Assembly: GCA_002419145.1 (NCBI GenBank)
Contig: DIFN01000052.1
Location: 1-18,245, forward strand
DNA: 18,245 nt
Source of the DNA: Mageeibacillus sp. UBA5747
GTDB taxonomy: Bacteria > Bacillota > Clostridia > Saccharofermentanales > UBA5734
Reading direction: 5' to 3'
The position numbers and the translations under genes are program-made. Position 1 is the first letter of the stretch. Each line of letters starts with the position of its first letter. The notes under the pieces are model-generated. The model was not told the DNA's origin. It ran no database searches and worked only from the letters and a program-made list of their open reading frames with translations. Below, in pieces: positions 1 through 7,605 of the stretch.

Positions 1-95
1 CGGCCTTTTTTTCGGCAATTGCCGCTTTCGCCCCCCGCCCCTCGCGTCATCTCTGCTGCCCCGCCGGCGACACTTGCCAATTTAGGGCTCACCCT

Positions 96-115
96 TGCCT
101 GCCTGCCTGCCTGCC
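96..115 (+). repeat. (TGCC)5 tetranucleotide tandem repeat
   Basis: Five exact head-to-tail copies of TGCC lie in the C-rich tract, just before the quadruplex motif. The repeat is outside any supported gene, so slippage would change spacing and not a reading frame. Confidence 0.9.
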
Positions 116-117
116 TA

Positions 118-142
118 CCCTTACCCTCCACCCCTCATCCCC
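118..142 (-). other. Four-tract G-quadruplex motif (minus strand)
   Basis: On the plus strand, C-tracts at 118-120, 124-126, 131-134 and 139-142 are separated by loops of 3, 4 and 4 nt. On the minus strand this is four G-tracts of at least three G with short loops, the standard quadruplex pattern. It ends 14 bp before the first DnaA box. Whether it folds in the cell is inference. Confidence 0.6.
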
Positions 143-156
143 GCAAGCGGACAGAC

Positions 157-441
157 TTATCCACAGTTGTCCACAGCGGTTTCCCGACGAATGATTGTTC
201 GGTCTGAGACAAAGCACACAGAAGTTGAAATGTTGACGAGTGGCCAATGGTGCTGTTTCCAGCCTTTTTGCAAAACAATTGTAAAACCAGTCGAATTTGA
301 TCAGATCTGTGTAAAATCCGTGAAACGCTTGTGTTGCAATCTTTTTACAAGAATATTACATGTGAAACAGCCTTGTGAGTTATACACAAAGTTATCCACT
401 TTATCCACAATTTCGGAGTTAGCCTTTTCCACATCTCCACA
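157..441. other. oriC: Candidate replication origin (DnaA-box clusters)
   Basis: The DnaA box consensus is TTATNCACA. Exact boxes are at 157-165 (TTATCCACA), 380-388 (TTATACACA) and 401-409 (TTATCCACA). One-mismatch boxes are at 167-175 (TTGTCCACA), 392-400 (TTATCCACT), 425-433 (TTTTCCACA) and, on the minus strand, 308-316. A weaker two-mismatch site lies at 433-441. The boxes form a left pair 10 bp apart and a right array in which 392-400 and 401-409 abut. Between them, about 262-375 is clearly AT-rich and could be an unwinding element. glmU, pth, mfd and most later genes run away from this site, as leading-strand genes would. The alternatives are a DnaA-titration site or a DnaA-regulated promoter region. 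No dnaA or dnaN gene is visible in the window. Confidence 0.65.
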
Positions 442-526
442 GAGCGATGAGAGATGGCTCAGGCTCGGGAATCCGGATCATGACGCTCTGTCACGAAAAG
501 TTCATTAGGCCGGGTTCGGAGGGATC

Positions 527-535
527 TGATATAAT
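527..535 (+). promoter_or_regulatory. glmU promoter, extended -10
   Basis: TGaTATAAT is a consensus -10 hexamer (530-535) with the TGn extension. No good -35 hexamer lies at the right distance; TTAGGC at 505-510 would need a 19-bp spacer. Transcription would start near 542, leaving a leader of about 30 nt before glmU. Confidence 0.65.
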
Positions 536-572
536 GGCGGGTGGAAAGAGACGCTCCTGGAGGAATGAAGCA

Positions 573-1958
573 ATGCAAGTCTGTGCTGTAGTCCTGGCCG
601 CTGGTGAAGGAAAACGGATGAAATCCACCCATGCGAAGGTTGTGCACCAAGCTGCTGGCAAGCCGCTGGTCAGCTGGGTCAAATCCGCTTTGGATGAGGC
701 TGGGGCCGAAGAACAGGTCTATATCGTAGGTCACCGTCAGGAGGAGGTCCGTGAGATTCTCGGCGAGTCAGTGGCCTTTGTCCTGCAGGAACAGCAGCTT
801 GGCACCGGGCACGCAGTCTTGCAGGCCTCTCATTTTCTGGAAGGCCGCACGGGCGCAACGCTCATTGTCTGCGGGGATACCCCTTTGATTACAGCCAAGT
901 CCCTGCGCCGAGTCCTGGCCCAGTTTGAGCAGGGTGATTACGCCGGGATTGTCGTGACAGCCCTGGCTCCGGATCCGACCGGCTATGGCCGCATCCTCCG
1001 CAACAGTCAGGGTCACATTGAGCGGATTGTCGAACATCGCGATGCCAATGAGGAACAGCGCATGGTGCATGAAGTCAATGCTGGCATGTACTGCTTTGAC
1101 ACCGCTAAACTCTTATCGGCACTGGGGCGGATCGGCTGTCGCAATGACCAGAAGGAATATTACCTGACCGATACGATTGAAATCCTGATTCAGGATGGGC
1201 TTACAATTGGCGCCTGCACCCTCGATTTCGAGGAGATTCTGGGAGTCAATGACCGCCGCCAGCTCCAGGAAGCCATGCACATTCTGAATCATCGCATCCT
1301 GGACCGCCATATGCAGAATGGAGTCACCATCATGGATCCGGCTTCAACTTGGATTGAAGAGGGCGTCACGGTGGGCATGGATACCACAATCCTGCCCAAT
1401 TCGAGCCTCAAAGGCCACACGCATATAGGTCAGGCCTGCCTGATCGGACCGGACACACATCTTTCGGATGTCACGACTGGCAACGAGGTCATCCTCGACC
1501 ATGTGACTGCGACCCAGAGCCGAATCGAATCGAAATGCGAGATTGGCCCATATGCTCACATCCGACCTGGCTCCCAGATCGGACTGCGCTGCAAGCTGGG
1601 CAATTTCGTCGAGATTAAGAACTCGACCCTCGGTGAGGATTGCCTGCTTGTCCACCAGTGCTACATCGGTGACACCGATCTCGGCGAAAACGTCAACATC
1701 GGCTCATCTTCGAGCACGGCCAATTATGATGGCATCAATAAGTCGCGCTCGGCGATCGGCAGCCATGCGTTCATTGGCAGCAATAGCTGCCTTGTTTCCC
1801 CAGTTTCTATTGCGGAAAATGCCTATGTTGCAGCTGGTTCGACGATCACGGAAAATGTACCGGACTATGCCCTGGCGATTGCCCGGGCCCATCAGACCAA
1901 TAAAGAAGACTGGGTCAGGACACGAGGTCTGCTCCGCAACCAGCGTATCAACCCCTGA
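573..1958 (+). CDS. glmU: Bifunctional GlmU (GlcNAc-1-P uridyltransferase / GlcN-1-P acetyltransferase)
   Basis: GlmU makes UDP-N-acetylglucosamine for peptidoglycan. Its C-terminal half acetylates glucosamine-1-phosphate and its N-terminal half adds UMP. The protein is 461 aa, close to the family norm. The N-terminal nucleotidyltransferase signature LAAGEGKRMKS is at residues 7-17, followed by QLGTGHAV, the metal-binding GDTPLI and NAGMYCFD. From about residue 260 the sequence is a left-handed beta-helix of hexapeptide repeats containing RPGS, GNFVEIKN and VHQCYIGD, so the acetyltransferase Arg, Lys, His and Tyr positions are present. One odd point is that the usual GAGTITCNYDG stretch reads GSSSSTANYDG. 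I chose ATG 573 because GGAGG at 559-563 is 9 nt upstream and the protein begins at the conserved strand; the longer frame from 447 has no such support. In Bacillus, prs and ctc separate glmU from pth, but they are absent here. Confidence 0.95.
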   Translation: MQVCAVVLAAGEGKRMKSTHAKVVHQAAGKPLVSWVKSALDEAGAEEQVYIVGHRQEEVREILGESVAFVLQEQQLGTGHAVLQASHFLEGRTGATLIVCGDTPLITAKSLRRVLAQFEQGDYAGIVVTALAPDPTGYGRILRNSQGHIERIVEHRDANEEQRMVHEVNAGMYCFDTAKLLSALGRIGCRNDQKEYYLTDTIEILIQDGLTIGACTLDFEEILGVNDRRQLQEAMHILNHRILDRHMQNGVTIMDPASTWIEEGVTVGMDTTILPNSSLKGHTHIGQACLIGPDTHLSDVTTGNEVILDHVTATQSRIESKCEIGPYAHIRPGSQIGLRCKLGNFVEIKNSTLGEDCLLVHQCYIGDTDLGENVNIGSSSSTANYDGINKSRSAIGSHAFIGSNSCLVSPVSIAENAYVAAGSTITENVPDYALAIARAHQTNKEDWVRTRGLLRNQRINP

Positions 1959-2036
1959 CCATTGCCAGGTGCCAGCAAGCCAGATCAGAGCAGCGGGCCA
2001 GATAGATATTCAGCAATAAGGAATAGCAGTCAACGC

Positions 2037-2633
2037 ATGGAACAAGAACTGTGGCTGGTTGCCGGTTTAGGCAACCCGGGCCGCCAATATGAAAAGACCT
2101 GGCACAATTGTGGCTACCTGGTGCTTGAGGTTTTAAGCCAGCGCCATCAGATTGCGCTCAACAAGATCCGCTTCAAAGGGCTGACTGGCCAAGGCGTAAT
2201 AGCTGGCCGCAAGGTCATTTTGCTGCAGCCCACCACCTACATGAACCTCTCCGGAGAGAGCCTGCGCGAGGCGATGGCTTTTTACAAGATCCCGACCCAG
2301 CGCACCCTGGTCATATACGACGATATCGACCTCCCGACCGGCCAGATCCGGATGCGGCCCGGCGGCGGACCTGGGACCCACAACGGCATGCGTTCGATCA
2401 TCGGCCAACTGGGCCGCCAGGATTTCCCGCGCGTCAGAGTCGGGATCGGGCCCCTGCCAGAGAATTGGGAGCTCGCCAACTACGTGTTGTCTGAGATCCC
2501 GCAGGACCAGCAAAAGCAGATGTTCGAAGCCTTTGGCCGTGCAGCAGATGCTGTTGAAAAGACCCTGCGAGATGGCATCGAGTCTGCCATGAATCAGGCT
2601 AACCAGAAAAAGGACCGCCATGCAACCGAGTGA
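2037..2633 (+). CDS. pth: Peptidyl-tRNA hydrolase
   Basis: Pth cleaves peptidyl-tRNA released from stalled ribosomes and recycles the tRNA. The protein is 198 aa, normal for bacterial Pth. Family landmarks are visible: GLGNPG near residue 10, the catalytic histidine in YEKTWHNCG, TTYMNLSG, the aspartate in YDDIDLPTG, and the GPGTHNGMRS loop holding the second substrate-binding asparagine. ATG 2037 matches the usual family start; an AAGGAA at 2018-2023 is rather far away (13 nt). The 78-nt gap after glmU shows no terminator, so co-transcription with glmU is likely. The last 14 nt overlap mfd in another frame. Confidence 0.95.
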   Translation: MEQELWLVAGLGNPGRQYEKTWHNCGYLVLEVLSQRHQIALNKIRFKGLTGQGVIAGRKVILLQPTTYMNLSGESLREAMAFYKIPTQRTLVIYDDIDLPTGQIRMRPGGGPGTHNGMRSIIGQLGRQDFPRVRVGIGPLPENWELANYVLSEIPQDQQKQMFEAFGRAADAVEKTLRDGIESAMNQANQKKDRHATE

Positions 2634-5600
2634 TTTAGCCAAAATCCTGGCCCAGGCCGCCCAGGATCCCGCCTTTGCCCGCCTGGCGGAGGCACATGCC
2701 CGTGGGCTACAGCAGCCTGTCAATATAATCGGACCCAGTGACACCCAGAAAGTTGTCTTGGCCCTGGCTTTGCTGGCCCGCTCCGGGACCAGACCTTGCT
2801 TTCTCGTCTCGGACGAACTGCGAGCCCGGGCGGTGGCAGCGGACCTGGATGCTCTGTTGGATGGCCCCGTCCTGGTCTTCCGGCCACGCGAGCTCAATCT
2901 GACCGATGCCGAAGCAACCAGCCACGAAGAAGAACACGCCCGCCAGGCCATCCTGGGCCGATTGCAGAGCCGTGACTTTGCGGCCCTGGTGGTTCCGGCA
3001 GCTGCGTTGCTCCAGCGGGTGGCAAGTCCGGAAAAGCTCAAGGCCAGCACACTGACCCTGGCTGTCGGCCAGCAAGTCGCGCCCCAGGCGTTGGCGGCGA
3101 TGTTGGTTAGCCTGGGCTTCGAACGGATGCGCCTGATCGAAGGTGCCGGCCAGTTTGCCGTGCGCGGCGACATCATCGACGTCGGTCTGCCAGATACGGG
3201 TGACCGCGATGATTCGATCGGTATCCGCTTGTCATTTTTCGACGATGAAATCGATGCGATCAAGACATTTGATATCGAGAGCCAGCGCTCGCAGGGGATG
3301 TTGCAGCAGGCGGTTATCCCGCCGATACGTGAACTTTTGACCAGTGCCGCCGAACACGACCAGATCGCGGCCCAGATGGAAATCAGCGCCAGCCAGGTTT
3401 TCAAGGAAATGGTCGCGAACGGTGCTTTCCGTGATGAAGCGGAGTCTATTCGCCAGCTTGCCTTTCGTGACCTCGACCGCTTCCGCCAGCAGGTTGCTTT
3501 CTCAGGTATTGACCGCTGGTTGCCCTTGTTCACCCCGGAAAAAGCCACGATCCTGGACCACGCCAAAGCTGCCGGCTGCACCTTTTTTCTCGATGAGCCC
3601 CTGCGCTGGCGCAACCGTCTTGATGCCGCCCAGGCTGATTTTGACGAACGCTATCGCACCATGTTCGCCAAAGCACAGGTATTACCGATCACGCACGCTG
3701 CCCAGTTACGCGGCGCGGATATCGCGCGCTGGATCGACCAGCAGGGCTCGGTCATCGCCCTGGCCCAAATTGGAGCCTCTGGCAATGGTCTGCCTGGTGC
3801 TTTGCACATCGAGATCAACGGTCGCCCGGCCGATGGCTATCGCGGCCGCGAAGAAAAACTGGCTGCCGACTGCTTCGGCTTGACCCGTAACGGCTACCAG
3901 ACCATCGTGTTTGCTGGTTCGGACAGCCGCCAACAGCGTCTCATTGAGTTTTTCCGGGAAAAAGGCCAGACCGTCACGGTCTCTGGGAGCGCGCTACGCA
4001 CCGGTTTTGTCTGGCCTGCGGCCAAGCTCGCCCTGATCGGGTCGCAGGATGTTTTCGGCAGCGAACGGACCAGCCGGCGCCGCCAGACCAGCGGCATCAA
4101 GATCGATCTGTTCAGCGATCTCGTGCCCGGAGAAATGGTCGTCCACGAAGCCCACGGCATCGGCCGCTATGACGGCCTGGTCCAGCTTGAGACCGGCGGG
4201 GTGCGCCGTGACTATCTCCTGATCACCTACGCCAATGACGACAGCCTCTACATCCCGATGGAGAGCCTCGACCAGATCCAGAAATTCGTCGGGGCCGAAG
4301 GCCGCGAACCGAAACTCAGCAAGCTCGGCGGCCAGGAATGGGCACGCCAGAAAGAGCGCGCCCGTGAATCGATCAAGAAACTGGCCACAGACTTGATCAA
4401 GCTTTATGCCGAACGGGCCGCCCACCGGGGGTTCGCATTCAGTCCGGACACCGTCTGGCAGCAGGAATTCGAGGAGAATTTTCCCCACGATGAAACTGCA
4501 GACCAGTTGACCAGCATTTCAGAAATCAAACGCGACATGGAGTCGGAAAAAGTCATGGACCGCCTGCTCTGCGGCGATGTCGGGTTTGGCAAGACTGAGG
4601 TCGCTTTTCGCGCCATTTTCAAATGCGTCATGGACAGCAAGCAGGCAGCTTTTTTAGCGCCGACCACCGTTCTGGCTCAGCAACATTACGAAAACCTCAA
4701 GAGACGCATGGCTGGCTTCCCCGTGACGGTAGGACTTCTCAGCCGGTTTGCCAGCGACGCGCTGCAAAAGCAGACCGTCTCGGGCGCAGCGACCGGCAAA
4801 GTCGACATCATTGTCGGCACCCATCGCCTGTTGTCTCAGGATGTCCATTTCAAAAACCTTGGCCTGCTCGTTGTCGACGAGGAACAACGGTTTGGCGTCG
4901 ACCACAAAGAAAAAATCAAAGCTGGCTATCCTGATGTCGATGTCCTGACTCTGTCAGCGACGCCGATTCCGCGCACGTTGCACATGGCGATGTCCGGGAT
5001 CCGCGACATCAGCGTCCTTGAGGAACCGCCACACGAACGCCGCCCGGTCCAGACTTATGTCATGGAGTACGATGAAGCAATCATGACCGAGGCCATTTTG
5101 CGCGAATTGTCACGCCAAGGCCAGGTTTTCTACCTGTTCAATGACACCCGCCGCATCCAGGAAAAGGCAGCCCAGCTGGGGAAGCTCCTGCCAGGAGCAC
5201 GGATTGCAGTTGCCCATGGTAAAATGAGCGAAAAACGCCTTGAAGAAGTCATCGCCGACTTCATCGAGGGGGGTGCCGACATCCTTGTCTGCACCACGAT
5301 CATCGAATCCGGCATCGACATGCCTCATGTCAACACAATCATCATCGAAGACGCCGACCGACTCGGTCTGGCCCAGCTCTACCAGCTGCGCGGCAGGGTC
5401 GGCCGGTCCGACCGCCAGGCTTTTGCCTACATCACCTACCGGCACGACAAGATCCTGACCGAAATCGCCGAAAAGCGCCTGGCTGCGATCCGTGATTTCA
5501 CCGAACTGGGATCAGGCTTCAAGATCGCCCTGCGCGACCTCGAGGTGCGCGGCGCTGGCAATCTGCTTGGTGGCGAGCAGCACGGCCATCTCGATGCAAT

Positions 5601-6144
5601 CGGTTATGACCTTTACTGCAAAATGCTCGAGGAAGCGATCCATGAGCTCCAGGGCGAGGTCAAGGAAAAGGGTGTGGCCGCCACGATTGATCTCAATATC
5701 GACGCCTATATCCCCAAGCCCTATATCCCGGACGAAGGCCAGCGCATGGATATGTACCGCCGGATTGCCGGAATCAGCAGTGTGCAGGACCACCTCGACG
5801 TCCAGGACGAACTGGTCGACCGTTTCGGCGAACTGCCGAATGCCGTCAGCTGGCTGACTGACATCGCCCTCATCCGTGCCCAGGCGAGCCGCCATGGTAT
5901 CCAGAAGGTCGAGGTCATCCAGGACAATTTCGTCCTGACTTATGCTGAAAATCGCAAACCCGACATGCAGCTGCTATCCAGCCTGCTCGGAGCACCGGCC
6001 TTGAAAGGCCGCATCCTGTTCAATGCTGGTAACAAGCCCTATCTGGTCTACCGCGCGGCGGCCAAATCACGTCCGGACTGGACGAAAAACTTGCGCGACC
6101 TTCTTGCTCTGATGGACAGACTTTCCTTGCCACAGACCAGCTGA
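2620..6144 (+). CDS. mfd: Transcription-repair coupling factor Mfd
   Basis: Mfd is a DNA translocase that removes RNA polymerase stalled at lesions and recruits UvrA. The protein is 1174 aa, full length for the family. In order it shows a UvrB-like N-terminal module (GQFAVRGDIIDV at about 176-187), an RNA-polymerase-interacting/CarD-like module (about 499-560, with VVHEAHGIGRYDGL), and RecG-like helicase motors. The motors carry Walker A GDVGFGKT at 652-659, DEEQ at 753-756, SATPIPRTL, and QLRGRVGRSD in motif VI. The TRG region (FKIALRDLEVRGAGNLLG) and the C-terminal UvrA-masking domain follow. ATG 2620 lies inside the end of pth, with AAGGA at 2610-2614 five nt upstream, so translation is probably coupled to pth. 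Confidence 0.97.
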   Translation: MQPSDLAKILAQAAQDPAFARLAEAHARGLQQPVNIIGPSDTQKVVLALALLARSGTRPCFLVSDELRARAVAADLDALLDGPVLVFRPRELNLTDAEATSHEEEHARQAILGRLQSRDFAALVVPAAALLQRVASPEKLKASTLTLAVGQQVAPQALAAMLVSLGFERMRLIEGAGQFAVRGDIIDVGLPDTGDRDDSIGIRLSFFDDEIDAIKTFDIESQRSQGMLQQAVIPPIRELLTSAAEHDQIAAQMEISASQVFKEMVANGAFRDEAESIRQLAFRDLDRFRQQVAFSGIDRWLPLFTPEKATILDHAKAAGCTFFLDEPLRWRNRLDAAQADFDERYRTMFAKAQVLPITHAAQLRGADIARWIDQQGSVIALAQIGASGNGLPGALHIEINGRPADGYRGREEKLAADCFGLTRNGYQTIVFAGSDSRQQRLIEFFREKGQTVTVSGSALRTGFVWPAAKLALIGSQDVFGSERTSRRRQTSGIKIDLFSDLVPGEMVVHEAHGIGRYDGLVQLETGGVRRDYLLITYANDDSLYIPMESLDQIQKFVGAEGREPKLSKLGGQEWARQKERARESIKKLATDLIKLYAERAAHRGFAFSPDTVWQQEFEENFPHDETADQLTSISEIKRDMESEKVMDRLLCGDVGFGKTEVAFRAIFKCVMDSKQAAFLAPTTVLAQQHYENLKRRMAGFPVTVGLLSRFASDALQKQTVSGAATGKVDIIVGTHRLLSQDVHFKNLGLLVVDEEQRFGVDHKEKIKAGYPDVDVLTLSATPIPRTLHMAMSGIRDISVLEEPPHERRPVQTYVMEYDEAIMTEAILRELSRQGQVFYLFNDTRRIQEKAAQLGKLLPGARIAVAHGKMSEKRLEEVIADFIEGGADILVCTTIIESGIDMPHVNTIIIEDADRLGLAQLYQLRGRVGRSDRQAFAYITYRHDKILTEIAEKRLAAIRDFTELGSGFKIALRDLEVRGAGNLLGGEQHGHLDAIGYDLYCKMLEEAIHELQGEVKEKGVAATIDLNIDAYIPKPYIPDEGQRMDMYRRIAGISSVQDHLDVQDELVDRFGELPNAVSWLTDIALIRAQASRHGIQKVEVIQDNFVLTYAENRKPDMQLLSSLLGAPALKGRILFNAGNKPYLVYRAAAKSRPDWTKNLRDLLALMDRLSLPQTS

Positions 6145-6202
6145 CCTGGCTGATTGCGAGCTCTGCAAATTGTCCTCTGGTGCCGCTTTCTGGCGGGAGA
6201 CG

Positions 6203-6211
6203 TGCTAAAAT
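6203..6211 (+). promoter_or_regulatory. Extended -10 promoter for the cyclase-family gene
   Basis: TGcTAAAAT forms an extended -10 (hexamer 6206-6211) in the gap after mfd. No convincing -35 box lies 16-18 bp upstream. The predicted start near 6218 leaves a short leader containing AGGAGG. Confidence 0.45.
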
Positions 6212-6246
6212 AAAGATAGAAAGTCAAGCATGAGGAGGCTCATCCC

Positions 6247-6888
6247 ATGATTTACGATTTGTCCTGGCCCTTGTACGACCAAATGCCAGTCTATCCCGGA
6301 GATCCGCCGTGTCAGGTCAGTCGCCCCCACGCCCATGAAACAGACGGCGTCCAGCTGACCCATCTTTCTCTTGGCTGTCATACTGGTACCCACCTCGACG
6401 TGCCGCGCCACTTTGTCGCCAGCGGTCCGGCCATCGAGGCGGTACCCTTGGAACGCTTCATGGGACCTGCTGTTGTCATTTCCGTGCCCTGGCAGCCTGA
6501 CCAGGCACTTGATCTGGCCGCGGCTGACTGGAGTGCCTGGCAGCCCGGTGACTTTGTCCTGTTGTCCACCGACTGGGAACATCGCGGCGGTACCTCGGCT
6601 TTTTTCCAGGACATTCCGTCCTTTGCTGCTGGCACTTCCGAGCTCCTGATCGAAAAGGGTGTCAGCCTCTTTGGTCTCGACTTGCCTACTGTGCGCGAAG
6701 TCGTCCGCCCAGGTTTTGACAAGCGCCACATGCACCGGGCGATTCTAGGCAATGGCATGATCATTGTTGAAGGACTGGCCAATCTAGCCAAACTCGTTGG
6801 CAAACGCATCTATTTCTGCGCCGTGCCGCTCCTGATCCCTGGCGCGGATGGCAGTCCGGTCCGGGCATTCGCCAGCGACATTCGCTGA
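6247..6888 (+). CDS. Cyclase-family (kynurenine-formamidase-like) metal hydrolase
   Basis: A 213-aa protein of the cyclase superfamily, which includes kynurenine formamidase, isatin hydrolase and relatives. These are metal-dependent amide or lactone hydrolases. The hallmark HTGTHLDVPRHF is at residues 45-56: H45, H49 and D51 would bind the metal and H55 is the likely general base. FVLLSTDW, GLDLPTV and a late HRAILGNGMIIVEGL segment also match the family. The start is firm: AGGAGG at 6233-6238 lies 8 nt before ATG. There is no signal peptide, so it is cytoplasmic. No tryptophan-degradation gene is nearby, so the substrate cannot be named. It appears to be a single-gene unit. Confidence 0.85.
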   Translation: MIYDLSWPLYDQMPVYPGDPPCQVSRPHAHETDGVQLTHLSLGCHTGTHLDVPRHFVASGPAIEAVPLERFMGPAVVISVPWQPDQALDLAAADWSAWQPGDFVLLSTDWEHRGGTSAFFQDIPSFAAGTSELLIEKGVSLFGLDLPTVREVVRPGFDKRHMHRAILGNGMIIVEGLANLAKLVGKRIYFCAVPLLIPGADGSPVRAFASDIR

Positions 6889-6978
6889 TCGCAGCTTTAC
6901 TGGCCATCGCCTCAACCTAAATGGTTACATCGCCCAGCCTGATTGCTTTTATACCGGAATGGGCGGTGCTTATTTATG

Positions 6979-7000
6979 GAAGCTGTGAGCATGCAGCTTC
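6979..7000 (-). terminator. Hairpin downstream of decayed minus-strand ORFs
   Basis: GAAGCTG (6979-6985) pairs with CAGCTTC (6994-7000) around an 8-nt loop. Read on the minus strand it lies just after the stop at 7004 and is followed by an A/T-rich stretch rather than a clean T-run. It could be a weak or decayed terminator. Confidence 0.25.
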
Positions 7001-7003
7001 AGG

Positions 7004-7165
7004 TCAGTACCCCGGGGGACTATTTTGCCGCCCTGCCGACAAGCGAACGCAGCAGAATGCCTCAATGTGGCCAGAGTAATTCCCTGAGCGTCCACAAGAC
7101 CGGCAGCAGACCACGATGAGGGTGAGAAAAAACCTGCGGACCCCCGGTGGACACGATTCCATCAC
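7004..7165 (-). CDS. Short minus-strand ORF with strong ribosome-binding site, unknown
   Basis: A 53-aa frame starts GTG-ATG at 7165. It is preceded by AAAAAGGAGG in the minus-strand sense (GGAGG at 7177-7173, 7-nt spacing). After a basic stretch there is one hydrophobic run, FFLTLIVVCC, and then a poor-looking tail rich in Cys, Arg and Ser. A frame change just after this run would continue as a more ordinary protein, so this may be the start of a decayed gene. The start overlaps the stop of the frame upstream of it (GTGATG contains that TGA), as in coupled operon genes. I do not recognise a family. Confidence 0.3.
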   Translation of the reverse strand: MMESCPPGVRRFFLTLIVVCCRSCGRSGNYSGHIEAFCCVRLSAGRQNSPPGY

Positions 7166-7579
7166 GGCTGATCCTCCTTTTTCCAGCGCCTTACGCTGGC
7201 AGCAGAACCCTGAAATCTGCAGCGAAAGCAAGAGTGCGAGAACTGCAACGGGGGGATCAGAACGCGCAAGACTGAAAGGACAACTGCCAGATCAACTCCG
7301 TTGGCCAGAAGCAAGATCTGGTTATGCCGCGCCAGATGGGCGCCGAAGCTGCGGCCACGAAAAACAGGCTGTTTCGGCGAAGGATCTGTTCGCCAACCTT
7401 GCCCCCCGTTGGTGAGACGCTCCAGTCCAATCCAGCCAGAAATACGGTCAGTCCCACAATAATACAATGGCTGCCCAGCCAGAATCGGCCAAGGGCTTGC
7501 CAGCCCAGTGGAACAGTGTCAGTCCGGTCAACGTGACCAGGATGACGATGGGTAAGGCGGCATTGCACAGAATCGCTGC
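7162..7579 (-). pseudogene. Possible frameshifted membrane-protein gene
   Basis: Read on the minus strand from about 7579, one frame gives a hydrophobic helix (ALPIVILVTLTGLTLFHWAG) and then stops at 7448. The next frame continues with a membrane-like run (IIVGLTVFLAGLDW). A third frame near 7330 gives LLLANGVDLAVVLSVLRVLI and runs to a stop at 7162, which overlaps the GTGATG start of the following short ORF. The pattern is one membrane protein broken by about two frameshifts and coupled to a second small gene. There is no clear start, no recognised family, and the upstream end overlaps the tRNA promoter. It could also be chance. Confidence 0.3.
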
Positions 7580-7591
7580 CTCTGGTACAAT
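7563..7591 (+). promoter_or_regulatory. tRNA-Arg promoter
   Basis: TTGCAC (7563-7568), a 17-bp spacer, and TACAAT (7586-7591) preceded by TGg. This is a near-consensus sigma-70-type promoter, with a start expected near 7598, just upstream of the mature tRNA 5' end at 7606. Confidence 0.8.
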
Positions 7592-7605
7592 ATGTGAGCG
7601 TTCAC

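Larger units (their letters stand above)
1..156. other. C-rich non-coding tract left of the DnaA boxes
   Basis: No credible gene. The window opens with CGGCC followed by seven T (6-12), which could be the tail of a terminator belonging to a gene outside the window. A perfect 12-bp palindrome CGGCAATTGCCG follows at 13-24. From about 25 to 142 the plus strand is very rich in C and poor in G, unlike the rest of the window. A short CCGC-AA-GCGG palindrome sits at 141-150. The ORFs here have low-complexity Pro/Ala/Leu translations and no start signals. Confidence 0.5.

Noticed and set aside
96..115. TGCC repeats as part of a CRISPR array
   Set aside because: The repeats are 4 bp with no spacers, and no cas gene is present.
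447..572. N-terminal extension of GlmU from 447
   Set aside because: It would start before the TATAAT at 530-535, and the added residues do not match the family. ATG 573 has GGAGG at the right distance.
2133..3614. Long minus-strand ORF (493 codons) across pth and mfd
   Set aside because: It lies entirely antisense to two clearly conserved genes, has an Arg/Ser-rich low-complexity translation and no ribosome-binding site. It is a by-product of GC-rich codon use.
7004..7605. Large structured RNA (RNase P RNA, tmRNA) in the gene-free stretch
   Set aside because: I saw none of the conserved cores of these RNAs on either strand.
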